A stretch of 64,000 nt of DNA from Hirundichthys speculiger (GCA_018398805.1 JAGFBZ010000258.1:2170001-2234000); one strand, 5' to 3'. Counted from the stretch's first letter, positions 21,417-35,643 are shown. Numbers and translations: made by a program. Notes: generated by a model from the letters alone, not told the origin.

Positions 21417-24400
21417 ATGGCCTGGAATAGCAAAGGTTTGTGTAATAGCTCATCTCTCTGTGTGACAGTATGAGTAGTTTGCTATTTCGGTTCGTAGTGA
21501 AACAACTAACAGATGTTCTCCAAGGCTAGCGCCAGCTAATCTTCTGTGCTGGACTGTAAACGACTGTAAAGGAAGTTTCTCTGGGTTTCTTTAATGCTCA
21601 ACGCGTCTCTGCAGTGTCGTCCGCGATCTCCCGTCTCCCGCCAGCCTCTCTGCAGCTGCTCGTCCCTCCAGTGAGACTCATGTCTGCGTTCGTGTGGCAG
21701 GTGGTGCAGCAGAACAGCGTGATGCAGTACGACAAGCTGCTGGAGTTCATCAGTCTGGTGACAGAGATGGTACCAGAGCTGCTGAGTCCCAGTCAGACGG
21801 TCCAGCTCATCCTGGGTTTGAGAGCGAGGGTGAGCAGTCACTGCTGAGATGGTGCTCTGTGCTTCTGACACGGAGTCAAGTAGAAGTTTATTTTAGAGCA
21901 CTTAATGGTCCATACATAGTTTATTTTTCTTTTTTAAGACCGTTCAGTGCTGAGAACATAAATACAGGTTTTGTTTGAAAAACACTGTCAAACTTGTACA
22001 CTCTGACACACTTATACCTGGTTGTGTGACGAAAGTGCTTACATTAGTGCAAGGAGGATGTAAGTTGCACACCTGAGAAACTGGGAAAACCCCGTTTTGT
22101 CAGATCTTGTTTGCATTTTTCAACAGGAAATTTTCTGCACAATTTCTGCTTGACCAGTTTGACTAAGTAAGATAAAAGATTAAGAAGCTTTATTGTCATT
22201 GCGCAGCGAGATGTAATGAAACTTCATTTATCAGCAACAGCAGTATAATACAATGTGTGCAGTATGTACATATATGTAAATAAATATACAAATTCTAAAG
22301 TGCAACAAGGCAGGATGGGGGTGTTCGTGGCTCCTGCAGCAGTCTCCTCACAGTCCTGGGGAAGAAGCTGAGTCTGAGTCTGCTGCTGAGGGTTCATGAT
22401 CCTGACCCTGCCAGAGGAGATGCTGCTGAACAGAGTCCAGATTAGCTCTTTCAGTCATTTTGATTTTGGGTTTGGTCTAATGTTCCCTTTCACTCTAAAA
22501 GTGATGAATTTAATAGTGGTTGCCAGACAGCATTAAAACTACAGCTAAATATTGCTGGACAAACTTGTCGTGTACCAAATTTGTTGTTAAATTTCCCTCA
22601 TTTTTTTTTTTAATTGCTGAATTGGATGTCAACTTTCCACAGGAAGTAGTTTAACCCTTCAGAATATCACTGTAGTCATCATGTTGGCTGATGGACCACT
22701 TTGCTGTTGCTCTTCATGTTTCAGTTACATTTTTTTAAAATCCAGAATGGGTGAGAATCCTTAAAGTTCTCTGGAAAAATGGAAATTACACATCTACATT
22801 TCTTTAGTTCATGATGGAGATCCGTATTTTCTGATTTCCACCTTTGCTCTGTTGCAGCTGGTTCTGGAGCTGTGTCGTGGTGATAGTGTCACCAACCTGA
22901 AGACCATCCAGACCCACCTGGATAAAATCCACAGCTGCACCAACAACCAAATGGTAGGGTTTCAAGAAATTAAACCATTAAAAAAAAAAAAGAAAGCAAA
23001 ACTACTGTGACTTTTATTTTGAATCCAAAACCTGGAGTAATGCTGAAAACTGAAGCCTTTTTCAACTTCACTGTGTTCTCTTTCTGACAGGAAGGTGGTG
23101 ATTTATTGAAGACCGCTTACAGAAGCTTTGTCACCCTGGTGCAGAAAATTGTGAATGATCCCTTCAGAAAAGGAGCTTTTCTTCCAGGTGAGTGTTTGTC
23201 TGGAAATTGAGGGAACTTTCCCAAAGAACAGTAGACTATTTTATTGATGAAAATAGTAATACGTCAAGTCAAAGGTGAACGGTGGCAACCCGACTACTGA
23301 ACCTGACTACTGTGGAATATGATGTTGTAAAGGGGCAGAACTCTCAGTCTCCTGGTGCTTTGCAGATGTGTGTCTTTCCGTGCTATGGATTCCTCCATTT
23401 ATTCCAGACAAATTAGACGCCACTTGTGTCTAAGCCAGATGTTTTCATATCTTCCAAAAGTCACAATGCAGCGGTTTCAACTGGGGCTGCCACGTAGAGG
23501 ATACCAGTTTTGTGGTACTCGGTAGCCCCTATTTCTATATAGAGCCAAGTTCTTCCTTTGGTGTTACTTTTTATTTCTGTCAGTTTATATAAAATTCACC
23601 TCATTAGATTTGGCACACAAACAAACAGCTCTGAAAACATAGTAGTTCTTTACGCAGTGGAAGAATTCAGGAGGTGTGTCGACAGAGTGGGTGATGAACC
23701 TAAAGGTGTACCCACCATGTAGAAGTAAAATTTACAAGATGATGACAGTCTGTGTTGATGGATTCAATCTGAAGCTCTGGACATTTCTGTAGGATGTTTT
23801 TCCTGAAAAGTACGGCTCCGCCTACAACCAAAGGATTCAGATGCTGGTGTCTGTGTTCCTGTCCAGACTGGAGGAGCTACTGCCGATACCGGACCTGCAA
23901 CAGGTACTTCAGCAGCTCACGCATCTGTAGACTAAACTAGACAAGAATAAATACTTTATGGAATGAAAAGGATTCAACTTTTACATGATCTTTTCAGACA
24001 ACGGACTGGCTCACTGAAACATCCGTGTTTGAAAGCGACTTGTCTGAAACCTTTCTGAAGACGCTGCTACTTCATCACAGAGAGATGGGGACTCTCAGCC
24101 CAGGTGAGAACACAGATCCCTTTTCTGGTTTCTGACTAATGAGACAAGAGGAACAATGTTTTTTTTTGACTCCAGTGGGTGAAATCTGAAAGTTTTTCCT
24201 CTGTTCCAGCTCCATTAAGCAGTGAGGAGGACATCATCTTGTCCACACTGGCCCACCCCCCTCAAACTGTCAGGCATAGATTTCCTGAAGAGTTCAGTGA
24301 AACTGATGATGACGACGAGACACTGACAGTGGAGGACTTGGAAGTAGAATCGAGCCAGAACTTAAATGACAAGTCAGATGAATGGGCGCCAAAAAAGAAA

Positions 24401-25512
24401 TCAGGTCAGTGGCAGACCAAAATGCGCATTAAACTAGGTGATCTACCTCGACTAACTAGCTGTTCTCCATGCTGTTTCCAGATGTCCTGTCTTGCTCATT
24501 CAGCTGTCCTCAGTGCTCATTCACAAATCGCATTAAGAGGAAGGTTCAAGAGCACATCCAAAGTGAGCACCGGACCAGAGGTCGCGTTCACAGAAAGAAA
24601 CCTGTGAGAAAAGTAAGAGGAAAGACTCAGCAGAAAAGTCGAGATTTGACGGCTGAAAAAAAGGCACAGAAGGGCAGTTTAGAGAAGCCGAGGAGATGCG
24701 CACAAAAGGATAGCGTTGAGAAAAAGTGGCAAAACGGACAGAAAGACAACAAGCTGGAAAGCAAGAAACAACGGAAACAGAAAGAGCCCACGGGGGAAGA
24801 CAAGCGGTTCCTCAGCACACGACTCGTGAACAAAAACTTCACAGAGGAAGAAACCAAATGCCTGAAGTGCGAGAAGGTCTTTGAGCATCCCAACCAGCTG
24901 AAAGCCCACATGAAGATCCACAACTTCCGCTACAGCTGCAGCCTCTGTGAGAAAGGATTCACCAGCCCCTCTGGGTATTATCAGCACCAGAGGATTCACA
25001 AACGGGGACGGATATTCACCTGCAATCAGTGCAACAAGGGATTCCTGTGCAATTATTCACTTAAGCAGCACGAACGCCTGCACGACGGTCCCACCAACTT
25101 CTGCAACATCTGCAGGAAAAACTTCAGCAAGAACGGATTCGTACGACACATGCAGATGCACCGGGGGGAGAAGAATTACCTCTGCACCACCTGCGGGAAG
25201 TCGTTTTTCTCCTCGGGGGAGCTGCTGCTGCACAACCGCTCCCACACGGGGGAGATGCCGTACACCTGCATCCACTGCGGGAAGGGCTTCTCCTGCAAGA
25301 GTCACCTGAACGTCCACACTCGTTCTCACACCGGAGAGCGGCCATATCTCTGCTCTGAATGCCCCAAACGGTTCCTCACCCTGAACTGTCTGAAGCGCCA
25401 CGCGCTCATCCACAACGGGGTGAAACCTTTTAAGTGTCCGAACTGTGAGCGCGAATTCTCACAGCAGGGGAATCTGAAAAGACATATGGCAACTCATAAA
25501 CTCATCACGTAA
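21417..25512 (+). CDS. TINF2_N-domain C2H2 zinc-finger protein, eight exons
   Basis: Exons: 21417-21435, 21615-21829, 22858-22953, 23091-23187, 23793-23903, 23998-24103, 24210-24404 and 24482-25512 (TAA). All junctions are GT-AG. Exons 2-6 encode a helical domain resembling the N-terminal TRFH-like domain of shelterin protein TIN2: RLMSAFVWQVVQQNSVMQYD, then LLEFISLVTEMVPELL, GLRAR-LVLELCRGD and VFPEKYGSAYNQRIQMLV followed by FLSRLEELLPIPDLQ. Exon 7 is acidic (DDDDETLTVEDLEVE). Exon 8 has an atypical finger (CPQCSFTNRIKRKVQEHIQS then EH), a Lys/Arg-rich linker suited to nuclear import, then eight C2H2 fingers to the C-terminus. One finger (CNICRKNFSKNGFVRHMQMH) is one residue short. About 620 residues. 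Proposed role: nuclear DNA-binding protein with a TIN2-like interaction module; telomere function not shown. Exon 4 to 5 is out of phase by one base (see finding). Confidence 0.88.
22170..22440. repeat. Interspersed repeat fragment in zinc-finger gene intron 2
   Basis: Contains AGCTTTATTGTCATTGCGCA, then a GTGCAACAAGGCAGGATGGG-type stretch and GGGAAGAAGCTGAGTCTGAG with CTGACCCTGCCAGAGG. I recall this arrangement as a common fish retroelement-derived sequence. Family and borders uncertain. Confidence 0.4.
24482..25512 (+). CDS. Zinc-finger array exon (exon 8 of the TINF2_N zinc-finger gene)
   Basis: Single terminal exon entered in phase from exon 7 (G|AT = Asp). Finger order after the basic linker: CLKCEKVF, CSLCEKGF, CNQCNKGF, CNICRKNF, CTTCGKSF, CIHCGKGF, CSECPKRF and CPNCEREF, each closed by HxxxH. 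TGE-type linkers join the last fingers (HTGEMPY, HTGERPY). This is the classic DNA-binding tandem layout. The first finger at the exon start has a non-standard HIQSEH end and probably does not pack as the others do. Confidence 0.92.
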
Positions 25513-25740
25513 CGTGCTCTTTTCATGATCAGATTTGGTTGTAAGATGTTAATTTTGTATAAAGATTTTATTAGTTTCTTTGTTGTTAATGTCAAAGCTG
25601 CTGGAATCCTTGAAATACTCTACATCAGGTGCTGATTCTATAATCAGGAGGAATATGTGCTTTGGTTTCTTTATTTGCAGAAGCAGGTGAACAATATTAA
25701 ACACATTCTTTTGTTCTATGTCTCCTCGTTGCATTTCTTC
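25513..25740 (+). other. 3' UTR of the zinc-finger gene
   Basis: AT-rich sequence directly after the stop. The variant signal ATTAAA at about 25696 is followed by a T/G-rich stretch (TTCTTTTGTTCTATGTCTCC), a reasonable polyadenylation site giving a 3' UTR near 200 bases. Not proven. Confidence 0.4.
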
Positions 25741-28700
25741 AAGCCCTTTATATTTGTCTGGGAATCATAATTGACGGTGTCTTCACAGGCTCCAGCAGAT
25801 CCCTGGATAGGGTTAAGCGGGCATAGATGATGGGTTTCATGCAGCGAATTCGATTTCAAATATCCAAGTTTCTTTCACCGTCTAGTCCAGTCTGATCTGA
25901 AGGAGGATGCAGTCCATTCTCTGATCAGCAGGAGTCAGTAAAATCTGACTGTATGAAGCTCAAGTGAGACCTGTCGTGGGAGAAAACTGAAAAACACAGC
26001 TGTAGGAAATGCAATTTATTTGCAATTTTTTAATAACATCATTCCTCAGATAAAAATGCAATGTTACAGGAATATACATCAGATATTAATTTAAAACTTG
26101 CTTTCAAGGGACCATACAGTCTAAATATACTTTTTCCTTTTTTATTTACTGGTAGCGTGCGTTATAAGCAAGACAGACTCTGTCACCAATGACAGACTGA
26201 CAAGTTACAGATACAAACTGTACATGACATATTTACAAATCAACTTTTTGTTTGGTTTTTCGTTTCACTTTTTATTGAAAATAGGAGTAGAAAAAGTGAT
26301 TGAATTAATATTCTGATTTAATTTTTATACTTTCCCTTTCTAAAATCTAAAATGAATGAACAAATAAGAAAAACAAAAATCAACAACTCCTCTTCAGGTA
26401 AAGAAAGAGAAGAAGGAGAAAAAAAAATAAGGGCATGTCAAGTGTGAGACCATGCAGTCCTCATCTAGGAGACGAACAGTAACTGAGGGAACCAAATGAT
26501 GTTGGGCCAGTGTCACTAAGCAACCTTAGAACCAATGAGATCCCTCCTGCAGTGAAGGGGGTGTGGCTTATGTTTGAGAACTCAGTTACAAAATGGCCAT
26601 CTGCCTCCAAAGCTACCGCAAGCACAATTACACACTTATTCATTATTTTGACCATAAATAGTGCCGTTATTAAATACTACATTTAACAGTAGCGTCACTA
26701 CTAATATTACAACAAATTGGTCTCTGTGTGAACACCTCCCTCCATAAAGATAAAGAATAGAAGAAACGGGATCAATAAACTTCTCCCTGACACAAAAGAA
26801 TGAAAAAAAACCTGCTCAGTCACCTCCAAGGCCCTTTAACACTTTGCATGAGCAGTGACCGAAGACGACAGAGAACATGAGACGCAGGCTTTTGCTGGTT
26901 TTTAGGCCAGCGATGGAGGAACAGAAAAGCTTTCAATAAACAGTGCTGTGGATGCAGCTGTGCATCTCCTGCTGCCGACTACAAGACACAACTCATCAAA
27001 GAAAGATGGCCCTGTTCCTTAAAGCTGCATCTGCTAACACAGACACACAAGATGTGTATGTTTCTAACTCTTTGTGCTCTAAAAAGACAAACCCCTCTTG
27101 GATCAAGCTTGATAGAGATCAAAGTAGCAAAGAGTTAAATCCCTCCATGTCTATGATGATCAAAATAGCTGGCTAAAACTTTTCTTCCATCAACGGCTGT
27201 TTAAAAACAAACAAACAGGAAATTATCCAAACAAAAACCCAATTCTGAATTCTCTCAGACATCAGTGAAAGCACCACCGTGTCCTACATTCAAAGGATGA
27301 ATCTGTTGAAACAATTATCATTCGTGGTGCAGCGTGAAGTACAGCAGCCGTGTTGAACCAGAGAGGAGCAGCAGATGCAGGCAGAGATGTTCCAGGACCA
27401 GAACCGCTGCTGCATTTTAAAGCTGCTGCCACACCTCTAAAAGCTGCAGGCGTGGCGTTCCTCTCCATAAACTACACCCTGTGTCAGTCTTGTGGCATCT
27501 CAGTGATTTGGGGTGCATTATGCTTGCATAATTATAAGAAGGAGGGATGAACATAAGATTTCCAAGGACCTATCAAAACAGTCGTCCTAAGTATTCACAT
27601 AAAGGTGCTGCTGTGTGTGCTGCTACACAATAAGTGAGTTATATATACCTATATGTAGTTACGTTCTAAAAACAAACAAAACGACAAGAGCAGCCATCAG
27701 CCTCTGATCTGTTCAGACTTAACAGGCTACTGAGACATGGCCAGGCTGTGTTTCCCATCAAGAAAAAGAAAAGTGGCTCAAAGAGTTACTATATACACTG
27801 ATAATAGACCATTTAATTCAGTTTTTCAGGTTGTAAGTAGAATGTGCATATTTTGCATTAATTCCAATATTACTCTAAAAAAAAAAAAAAAAAACCCTCC
27901 ATCATCCCAAACTAGCTCCTGATCCCCCAATCATCATTCATCAACGATGCAACTGCTGAATGAAATGCACTGCTGTCACCTTCATCTTCATCATTCAGTA
28001 ATTCTGGTGAATATATCTTTTTTTTTCCTCTTTAAATTTGCACCCTTTCACACGCAACAAACAGATAAAGGCAAATCTCTACACAAAGGAAACTTACCAG
28101 TGATTATCTCTAAATCTAATGGAAGCTTCTTGTTGATGGTAAAACCAGTAGACTATCTGTCCTCTTGGTAAAATATAGAAAGTGCCAGCATTTGTACAAT
28201 TTTAAAACACATGGGCATTGTTTTCATAGCAAAGGGTCCTTATTATCCTTCAACCGACTGCAATGTCTTCCACCAAAGTGTCATTTAGCATCTTATAATT
28301 TAATATTTAAAATAGATCATCATAAACTTGTATATAATAATATATATTCTGCCTTTTACTTTCTGACTTCTCTCCAAAAGCCCTCATCAGTGTCGACGTC
28401 AAAATCACATCTGTACAACAGAAGAACGTAGAGGTGAGTCTCTTGTTTCTCAAGAAAAGAGAGTCCATGTTTTATCAGATTTCTTCATCAACAAGCTATG
28501 CTAATTTAAACTAGAAAAAGATAATAAAATATATATATTCAAAATAGTCCTCTTAGGTATGATTTTTGTCATGATTAAACATGATGAACATTTCGATCCA
28601 CACAAAATGATGACGCGCTTGTTTTGGAATGAGAAGGTCTGGTCAGACGGTGGACGAGAATAAACCTGTGATTATTTTAGGATAAACAGACAAATCTAAT

Positions 28701-31700
28701 ACTTGTGTGTGGAACTCTGTTAAATGAAAAGCTGAAAACTTATAGACGAACAGCAGCTTTTCTCAACAATCCTCACAAGTGTTGCTCCAGCAGTTTGTGG
28801 CTACTCAAGATACCATCAACTTTCCCGCTAGAATTTAATCTGAAAACTTAATCTAACATGTTTTTGCATAAACATGGAAAACGCGTGGAGTTACTTAGAA
28901 TTTTCTTACTTTTTAAAAATAAAATAACTCATTGCTGCCTCTACGTCTGCAAGCAAAAGTGAAGCAACAACTAACTGACCAGCGGTTAAACTACATCTTT
29001 GTTTCCGAGGCGAGTCCACATTGATGCAGTTCACCTCCAAATTCCATCGTGGACGTGGAGAAAAAAAGCTACACAATTTTTATGACTCTTAGTGAACTGG
29101 AATCCGGTCCTGTTCAGGTGGTATTTTTGGTTTTGTTGCTGGGATAAAGAGCGTTTTCTAAAGTGAACAGTGTGTTTTGCTGATGTAGGACTAGTTGCTA
29201 CAGTAGGAGTAGGACCAGACTCTGACCGGCGCTGGCTGGCGGGCTGCTGGTAGGTTTACGTGTTTCAGATCTCTTCACAAAAACACAGACGAGCACAAGC
29301 AAAAACGTGTTAGATTTCAGATCTGTTTACTGCTTCGAACAGGTTAATGTTGTAAATGTGTCCAGCTAAATTCCCTATCATCTTTAAAATCTGAAGAAGG
29401 AGCCTCTTATTTCTGGAGTGTCACCACTGCTAATGGAAAAAATCTCTAGTGGTCTCACTCATAACTATGAATTTTAAAAATGAACACTGAAGTAGCCATT
29501 TCAAATATTTATGTCAAGCTGCATGGACTAAAAAGTGCCAAGGGTTAAAGTGATTCAAGCCTGTAATGAAATGTTTTAAAGCCCCGTACTGTGTATATAT
29601 ATCTGTGTACAACTACAACAATCCAACCAGTTCCTTTTGGTTAAAAATACAGTCATTACAGTGGGACATCATACTGACCCTTTGTCAGCAGCTCTATATA
29701 ACACATGCCCAATATTTCATAATCTACATTCCCATAAAAGTGTCCTGCCTCTTTCTTGCTTTAGCATTCTGGTGATTAAATATTATGAATTCATATATAT
29801 ATAGTATATAAAAATATACAATCGTTAGCTAGTGGGGAGACAATAAATATCAATTACATAGGACCAATACTTTATATCTCTTTAGAGAGAAACCCATGCA
29901 CATGAAACATTACTTTACTATATAATTCACCAAGTCAGAACTTAAACCAACCCAAAATCCAAACATGATGAAATAAGACCTTTTACAATCCCCTCAAATC
30001 ACTCGTCATCCAGCAGTCTTACTCTGCCCAAAAGCTTAGATCTTCACATTGTCGTCCTTCACCAAATAGATTGTCGTCCGTCTGTCAGAAGACAAACCTC
30101 TACTCTCTCACAGTCTCTGCTTTTACTTTTGAACTGGACTCTTTTTCCACAAAGGGACTGATTTTATTTTAATCAACGTGGGACATGTCAGTGGGCGGAG
30201 CTGCAGCTGATCGGCCTCATGCACTGGCCTCACACAAAGTCTACAGTGGTGACCGGGTAGAACACAGGTGTATGGTCCACAGCCTCAGTTTGGTGCCGCT
30301 GGTTAACTGGCACGCAGAGACAGAAATGAAACAGGATTTAAAATCGTTGACAATACCTGTAATCGTCCTGAAATCAGATGTTTAAATTAACTACTGAAGA
30401 CAGGATGGGCGAAAAACAACAAAAAAACTATGCTCATGTTTCAATGACCGCAGCTTTAAGGAGCTGTCCCATCACCATGTGTAATTTGTCATAAAGGACC
30501 ATTCCACAGATTTTGCATATCACAATACACAAGACTAAATGAACGACCATTAGAGTGATGATGTTGTGACGGTATCAGCAGTCTCATCTCAGGCTGGGCT
30601 TGAAGACTCAAAATAAATTAGTATGCAATTGGGACACAGATTCCAAATATAACAAACAAGCAAAAATTCCTGTCCTGGCGCTGGATTTCATTCAAACAGT
30701 GACTCATAACTAAAATGAGCTATCTGGTCTTTTTAATAGAAACAATTCCCACTGGCTCACCTTCTACTCCTCGGCAGATTAAAGCATCAAAGACAAAGTG
30801 ACAAGACACTGTACGACAACACGCAGGCATGTTTTAGTGACACCTGCCTGAACTTGGGAGCAAGCATGCTCGAGTACACTGCACGTCTCATGGTTGGATA
30901 ATCATACCCCTGACCTCTACAGGGCTAAGAGTCAGAAAATAAATAAGAGCTCTAAGACACAAGATATGCAAAATCATCCTCCAAATACCCCTCTGCTAAT
31001 GTAAAGTCAAATATTTACCAAGAGAAGACTTTAATCACCATATGTACACTAAATAGAAAAAGCTACTCCGTAATAATGTGATATGATACTTAACCTGATC
31101 AGAGCAAATCAATCAACATGTGAACCTCATGCATTACTGATCGTACACCCACTGAGGTAAAACCCATTAAAAACTACAACTAGAAAAAACAAGATAAAAA
31201 GATGCAGTCAAAATGTATCGAGGCAGGGAGACAAAGCTTGTTGGTTTTGCTTCTAATTCATCAAAAAAAAAAAAAAAGAAAAACAAACAAAAAAACACTA
31301 ATTTTCTCAACTCGTTTCCACTGGCTGCAAGTTAATCCACGAGCAAAACGCTGGTTTTAGGGCACTGTCTCAATAAGCATGTTTGACCAACACCCTCTCA
31401 CAAGAAAGATAAATACATACATCTTCACTAATATCGCACTGCAACGTACCTGATTTCAAGTATTTTAGGTTTTCCGTGCGTGTGTTTACTTAAAAATCCA
31501 ACAAACAGAAAATAACACATCTTCATGATGCTGATTTTATTTTATTTTATTTTTTAAACTTTCACAAGTATGTTTACTTTTGGAACCTTGTCCACAGTCA
31601 TAGTTATTGCATTGTTTTTGCATATCTTGTGGGCTGCAGGATTACACCCACTCATATCATCTTACTGCAACATAACACTTCAAAGTTCATGCTAACCCAC

Positions 31701-33952
31701 GAATCACATAAAAACAGAAATGCAGCTCCATTTCACACAGAGACACCTGTGACTCTCTTTCACTGGGAAACCAAAAAGCCTTAAAGGACACGCAGCAAGC
31801 CTAGTGTGGCACTTCTGATATGCAGGGGTTGCTTCGTACATGAACATCTACGAGGATAAAGGTGAAAGGGTTTCTAATGAATTAAGTTTAACAGATGATG
31901 CAAAACGGTTAAAAAGTGATCAAAAACCTTGTGGAGACTTTCTAATCTTAATTTAATTTTGGCCAAGTCTGAAAGCGGACCAGGAACATTCATGCCAAAG
32001 TTTCTAATTGGCTTTGAGGATTAACATTCATGGTTGTTCATATACTAGCAAATAGGATGAAGCTCCCTGGATGCAAAGACTACAGTTCAGATGTCTTTTG
32101 TATTTATCTTTGAAGATTTAACGCAAGTAGTCTGCAGATCTAACAAGGAATCAGCATAAATAAATCCAAACAGAACGTCTACTGTCTTTAAATTCTAGTT
32201 TAACCAGACTTCTTCCCAGCTTATCCAACAGAAATGTGTGTAAAAAAACAACAACAAAAGAACAAGATTAGACTTGAATTTAAAAAACAAACAAAACAGA
32301 ACAAACCAAAAAAACTGATGCCAGATCTGTCCTAGACACTAACTCAGTCCACACAAATCTGCCTCTATAACCTTTAAACTTTTATCTCAAAAATATCCCG
32401 AAACATACCTGAGCCACAAAACGGCCAACCAGCTTGTTACCAATTAGTTTTTAGAAGACAACGGGTGTCTAGGAATACTGAAAGAAAGGATCAAGATACC
32501 TTGATGAAAGCAAAGGCTCCTGGATGAGCTTGGGAGTGTGACATCACAGACGTCCTCAGAGTTGCAGTATGACCATGACCACAGAACAGCACCAGCGCTG
32601 CCACCACGACACGTCCGACATTCACATTTAGATTGCATAATAATGACAGAAGTCTGTTACTGGCACAGGATGCAGTGTATGGCAGTGTGTTTGTGCATAA
32701 CCTTCCCTGCCACAAACCTGCTCTGCTTTACATGTCAGTGAATACAAAAATAAAACTAATGGGCCCATGTTGATGTGTGAAAACGACTCTCTGGGAGCTT
32801 CTTTTTAAAATAATTTCTAAAATGGTAATGAAATGTCAAATGCTCTTTCAGCGCATTTTCCTTCGAGTTTATAATGAAGATTAAACGTAAGTTTAAATTT
32901 AAATAATCAACTAAAAGATAAAGATGACTTTCTTACCACTTCTGCTGTTTCATCCAAGTTTGTTGAAATGTATTTAGACATGAACAGTGTATTTCACCTT
33001 GAATCTATCTGTCTTTCGCACTGGGACTGTGGCCATAAGTGAGAAAAAATAAACCAAGCAAAACTATTTTTTCCATTTTTTTTGTTCAGCATCTGAGGGG
33101 CATTAGTTGACTTTTAAGTCGTGTAAAGTTGGTGACACAATAAACATATATATGGTGATGGGTAGAAGTGTTGTGAGGGTGATACCAGGAACACCTTTTA
33201 GGGGAAACAAACAAATCCAAAATGAGAGCTGTACTCAGTAATGTTCTGAGGCCTGGACACCAAACCTAGTTACATGTCGCATGAATTTACTCTGTAATTA
33301 ATGAAAGAATGACAACTTGTAGTCCATTTGCCCATTAGAAAACAACGAAACAACGGTCCCTCCCCGTTAACATTTTTTTTTTCAAATGTTCGTCACTTTA
33401 ACTAAACAAACATCATATCTGATCAATGATTTTTTTGCTTTTATTTCAATGTTGCAGCAATAAATTGAATCAGTAAATTAAATCCAACAGTGCCAATAAA
33501 TTGATTAGTGGTAAGTGCCTCAGACATCTCACAAGACTTTTACACCAGCTCAGTTCCTCATGTGTAGCATCAACTTCCACTATGTAGCATTGGTGTGTTA
33601 CAGCAAAGCAATCAGGGCGTCACCCCCAGTTTTTTTCACAAGGCATTACTATGGCAGTATGAATTTTGGTGCTTCTGTCATTCAGGACAACCATCCAACA
33701 TGAATCAGAAAAGCAGCAGTTAGCTGCAATGCTGAAACTCATCCTGTCACCTCCCTGGAGACCTTCCAGCTAACAACGTCTAAACAGGACAGCAGAGAAA
33801 CGTTATGTGATGGCTAGTGTTTAAAGACAGAGTGGCTTCTCACTCTGCAGCTTGGCTGAAATGTAAAAACCGTGGGAAAAAAAAAAAAAAAATCACAAAG
33901 CTTTGGAAGCATGCCTGTCCACGGTAACCCTGTGTTATGGAGGCCCAGTTTT

Positions 33953-33980
33953 TCTCTCTCTCTCTCTCACACACACACAC
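33953..33980. repeat. (TC)n(AC)n microsatellite
   Basis: CT repeats run directly into AC repeats, inside the presumed cacna1c 3' UTR. Confidence 0.95.
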
Positions 33981-35608
33981 TCAAGCTCGCACACACAACA
34001 TCATACTTGAAATGCTACCTTAATTTACAGTCTCGGCTTAAAATCAGCTTTTTAGACTACACAAGTGATCCACTCAAACACATACACACACACACATACA
34101 TACATTCTCTCACATTTTTTTTTCTCTTCTGGGAAAAATAAATAAATAAATAGATACAATCTGTAAAAGGTGCATACTGATAGTGAGAAAGGCTCCCCCC
34201 CTTTTAGATAGACACTCTATCTCACACACTCATACACCCATACATCCTGTACTAAAATGCAGACACCCATCCGCACACAAATATAGTTATACAGTCGCAA
34301 GCAGACACTACGCCCTGCTTCAATACTTAAAACCTCTTAAAATTCTCCTAAAATAAACAGCAAAAATACATTTATAAGACCAGCACCCTGATTGTGCAAA
34401 CAAATCAAGGATAAATTAAACCAAGAACGTCATGATTATAAAACAAAAATAGTCATGGCTAGCCAGTTTTGCACAATATTGAACTGTTAAATACATAGTG
34501 GGCGTGGTCTGTAGAAAGAGTATGTGGCAGCAAATCCAATACGATTCCAAGCCGAGAGGAAGAGGAGGGTCTTGGAGAAGGAAGTGAGGTTGATTGACGC
34601 AGATCCGGTGTGGATCCATGCCCAGAGTCTGTTTTCTTTTCAGTCAGTCTCTCCTCTTGATTCCCCCACCCTTCATTGCCCTGCATTAAACATGTCTCCC
34701 CGAGGGCTGAAAATGCAAAAAACCCAGTGATGAGGGGAGAAAGAAGGTAAAACAGCCAAAGATGATGGTGGAAGGGTAGAGGAAGGAGTGAGGAATGGTG
34801 AGGTATGAGGCAGAGAAAGGTTCTTGCTGTCTCCACTCGGCCACCGGATGCTCCTCTCATTTCCTGTCTGGGGCAACAAGTGGGTGTGGCCAAACAAAAA
34901 AAAAGTGGTGAAGCCAGGTCAAGGTGAGTTTGTCTCTTGCTGGAGTCTTATTGACCTCTGGGAAAAAAGGAGCTGGTTAACTTCCTGTTGGCCAGATAGT
35001 GTCTTTCTCTGCCTACGGCCCCCTGCAGCAGCCCTGATATGGCTGTTGGACCATCCCTCAAATCCTTCCTCTCCTTGGCTAGGGGTGGTGTGTCACCTTA
35101 ATCCCATCTCCGAGCTGGCAGGGCTATGCTCCAAGGTTCTGTAGCTTTGGAAGAGGAGGAAAAATGACATTTCAAACAGGGTTTTTCTCACCCCTGTTTT
35201 ACTCAATACAGCGCTTCATCATGTTTGACCTCAAGTTGATGTGGTCAGATTATAATCCTTGCGTGACCCCTCCACAAACTGGTCTGCTGTCCCCTACCTG
35301 GCGACATGGCGGCCAGACAAACAACAATAACACACCACCAAAGTAGGCATTGGACATGAAAACATTAACATACTATGTTATTTGCAAAAAATCCATAAAC
35401 CGACATCCTGTTTTTGTTGTTTCCTGTGTACCTTTCCATCATTCTGTCCTTAGATTTTTTTTTTTTTCCTTTCTTTTTTGCTTGGACCAACTTTTCTGCT
35501 CTTCACACTTTGAGGACATGATAAAACTGTGAGGCACTTTAGAGCCACACTCAGACACGTGTGGAGAACACACACATACACGTACAAATAGAGAAAATCA
35601 TACGGAAA

Positions 35609-35643
35609 AACACACACACGCGCACACACACACCCACACACAC
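35609..35643. repeat. CA-rich simple repeat
   Basis: Interrupted ACACAC / CGCACACAC units about 280 bases downstream of the cacna1c stop codon. Confidence 0.9.

Noticed and set aside
24627..25413. ORFs in other frames over the zinc-finger exon
   Set aside because: Shadows of exon 8, whose own frame has eight ordered C2H2 motifs.
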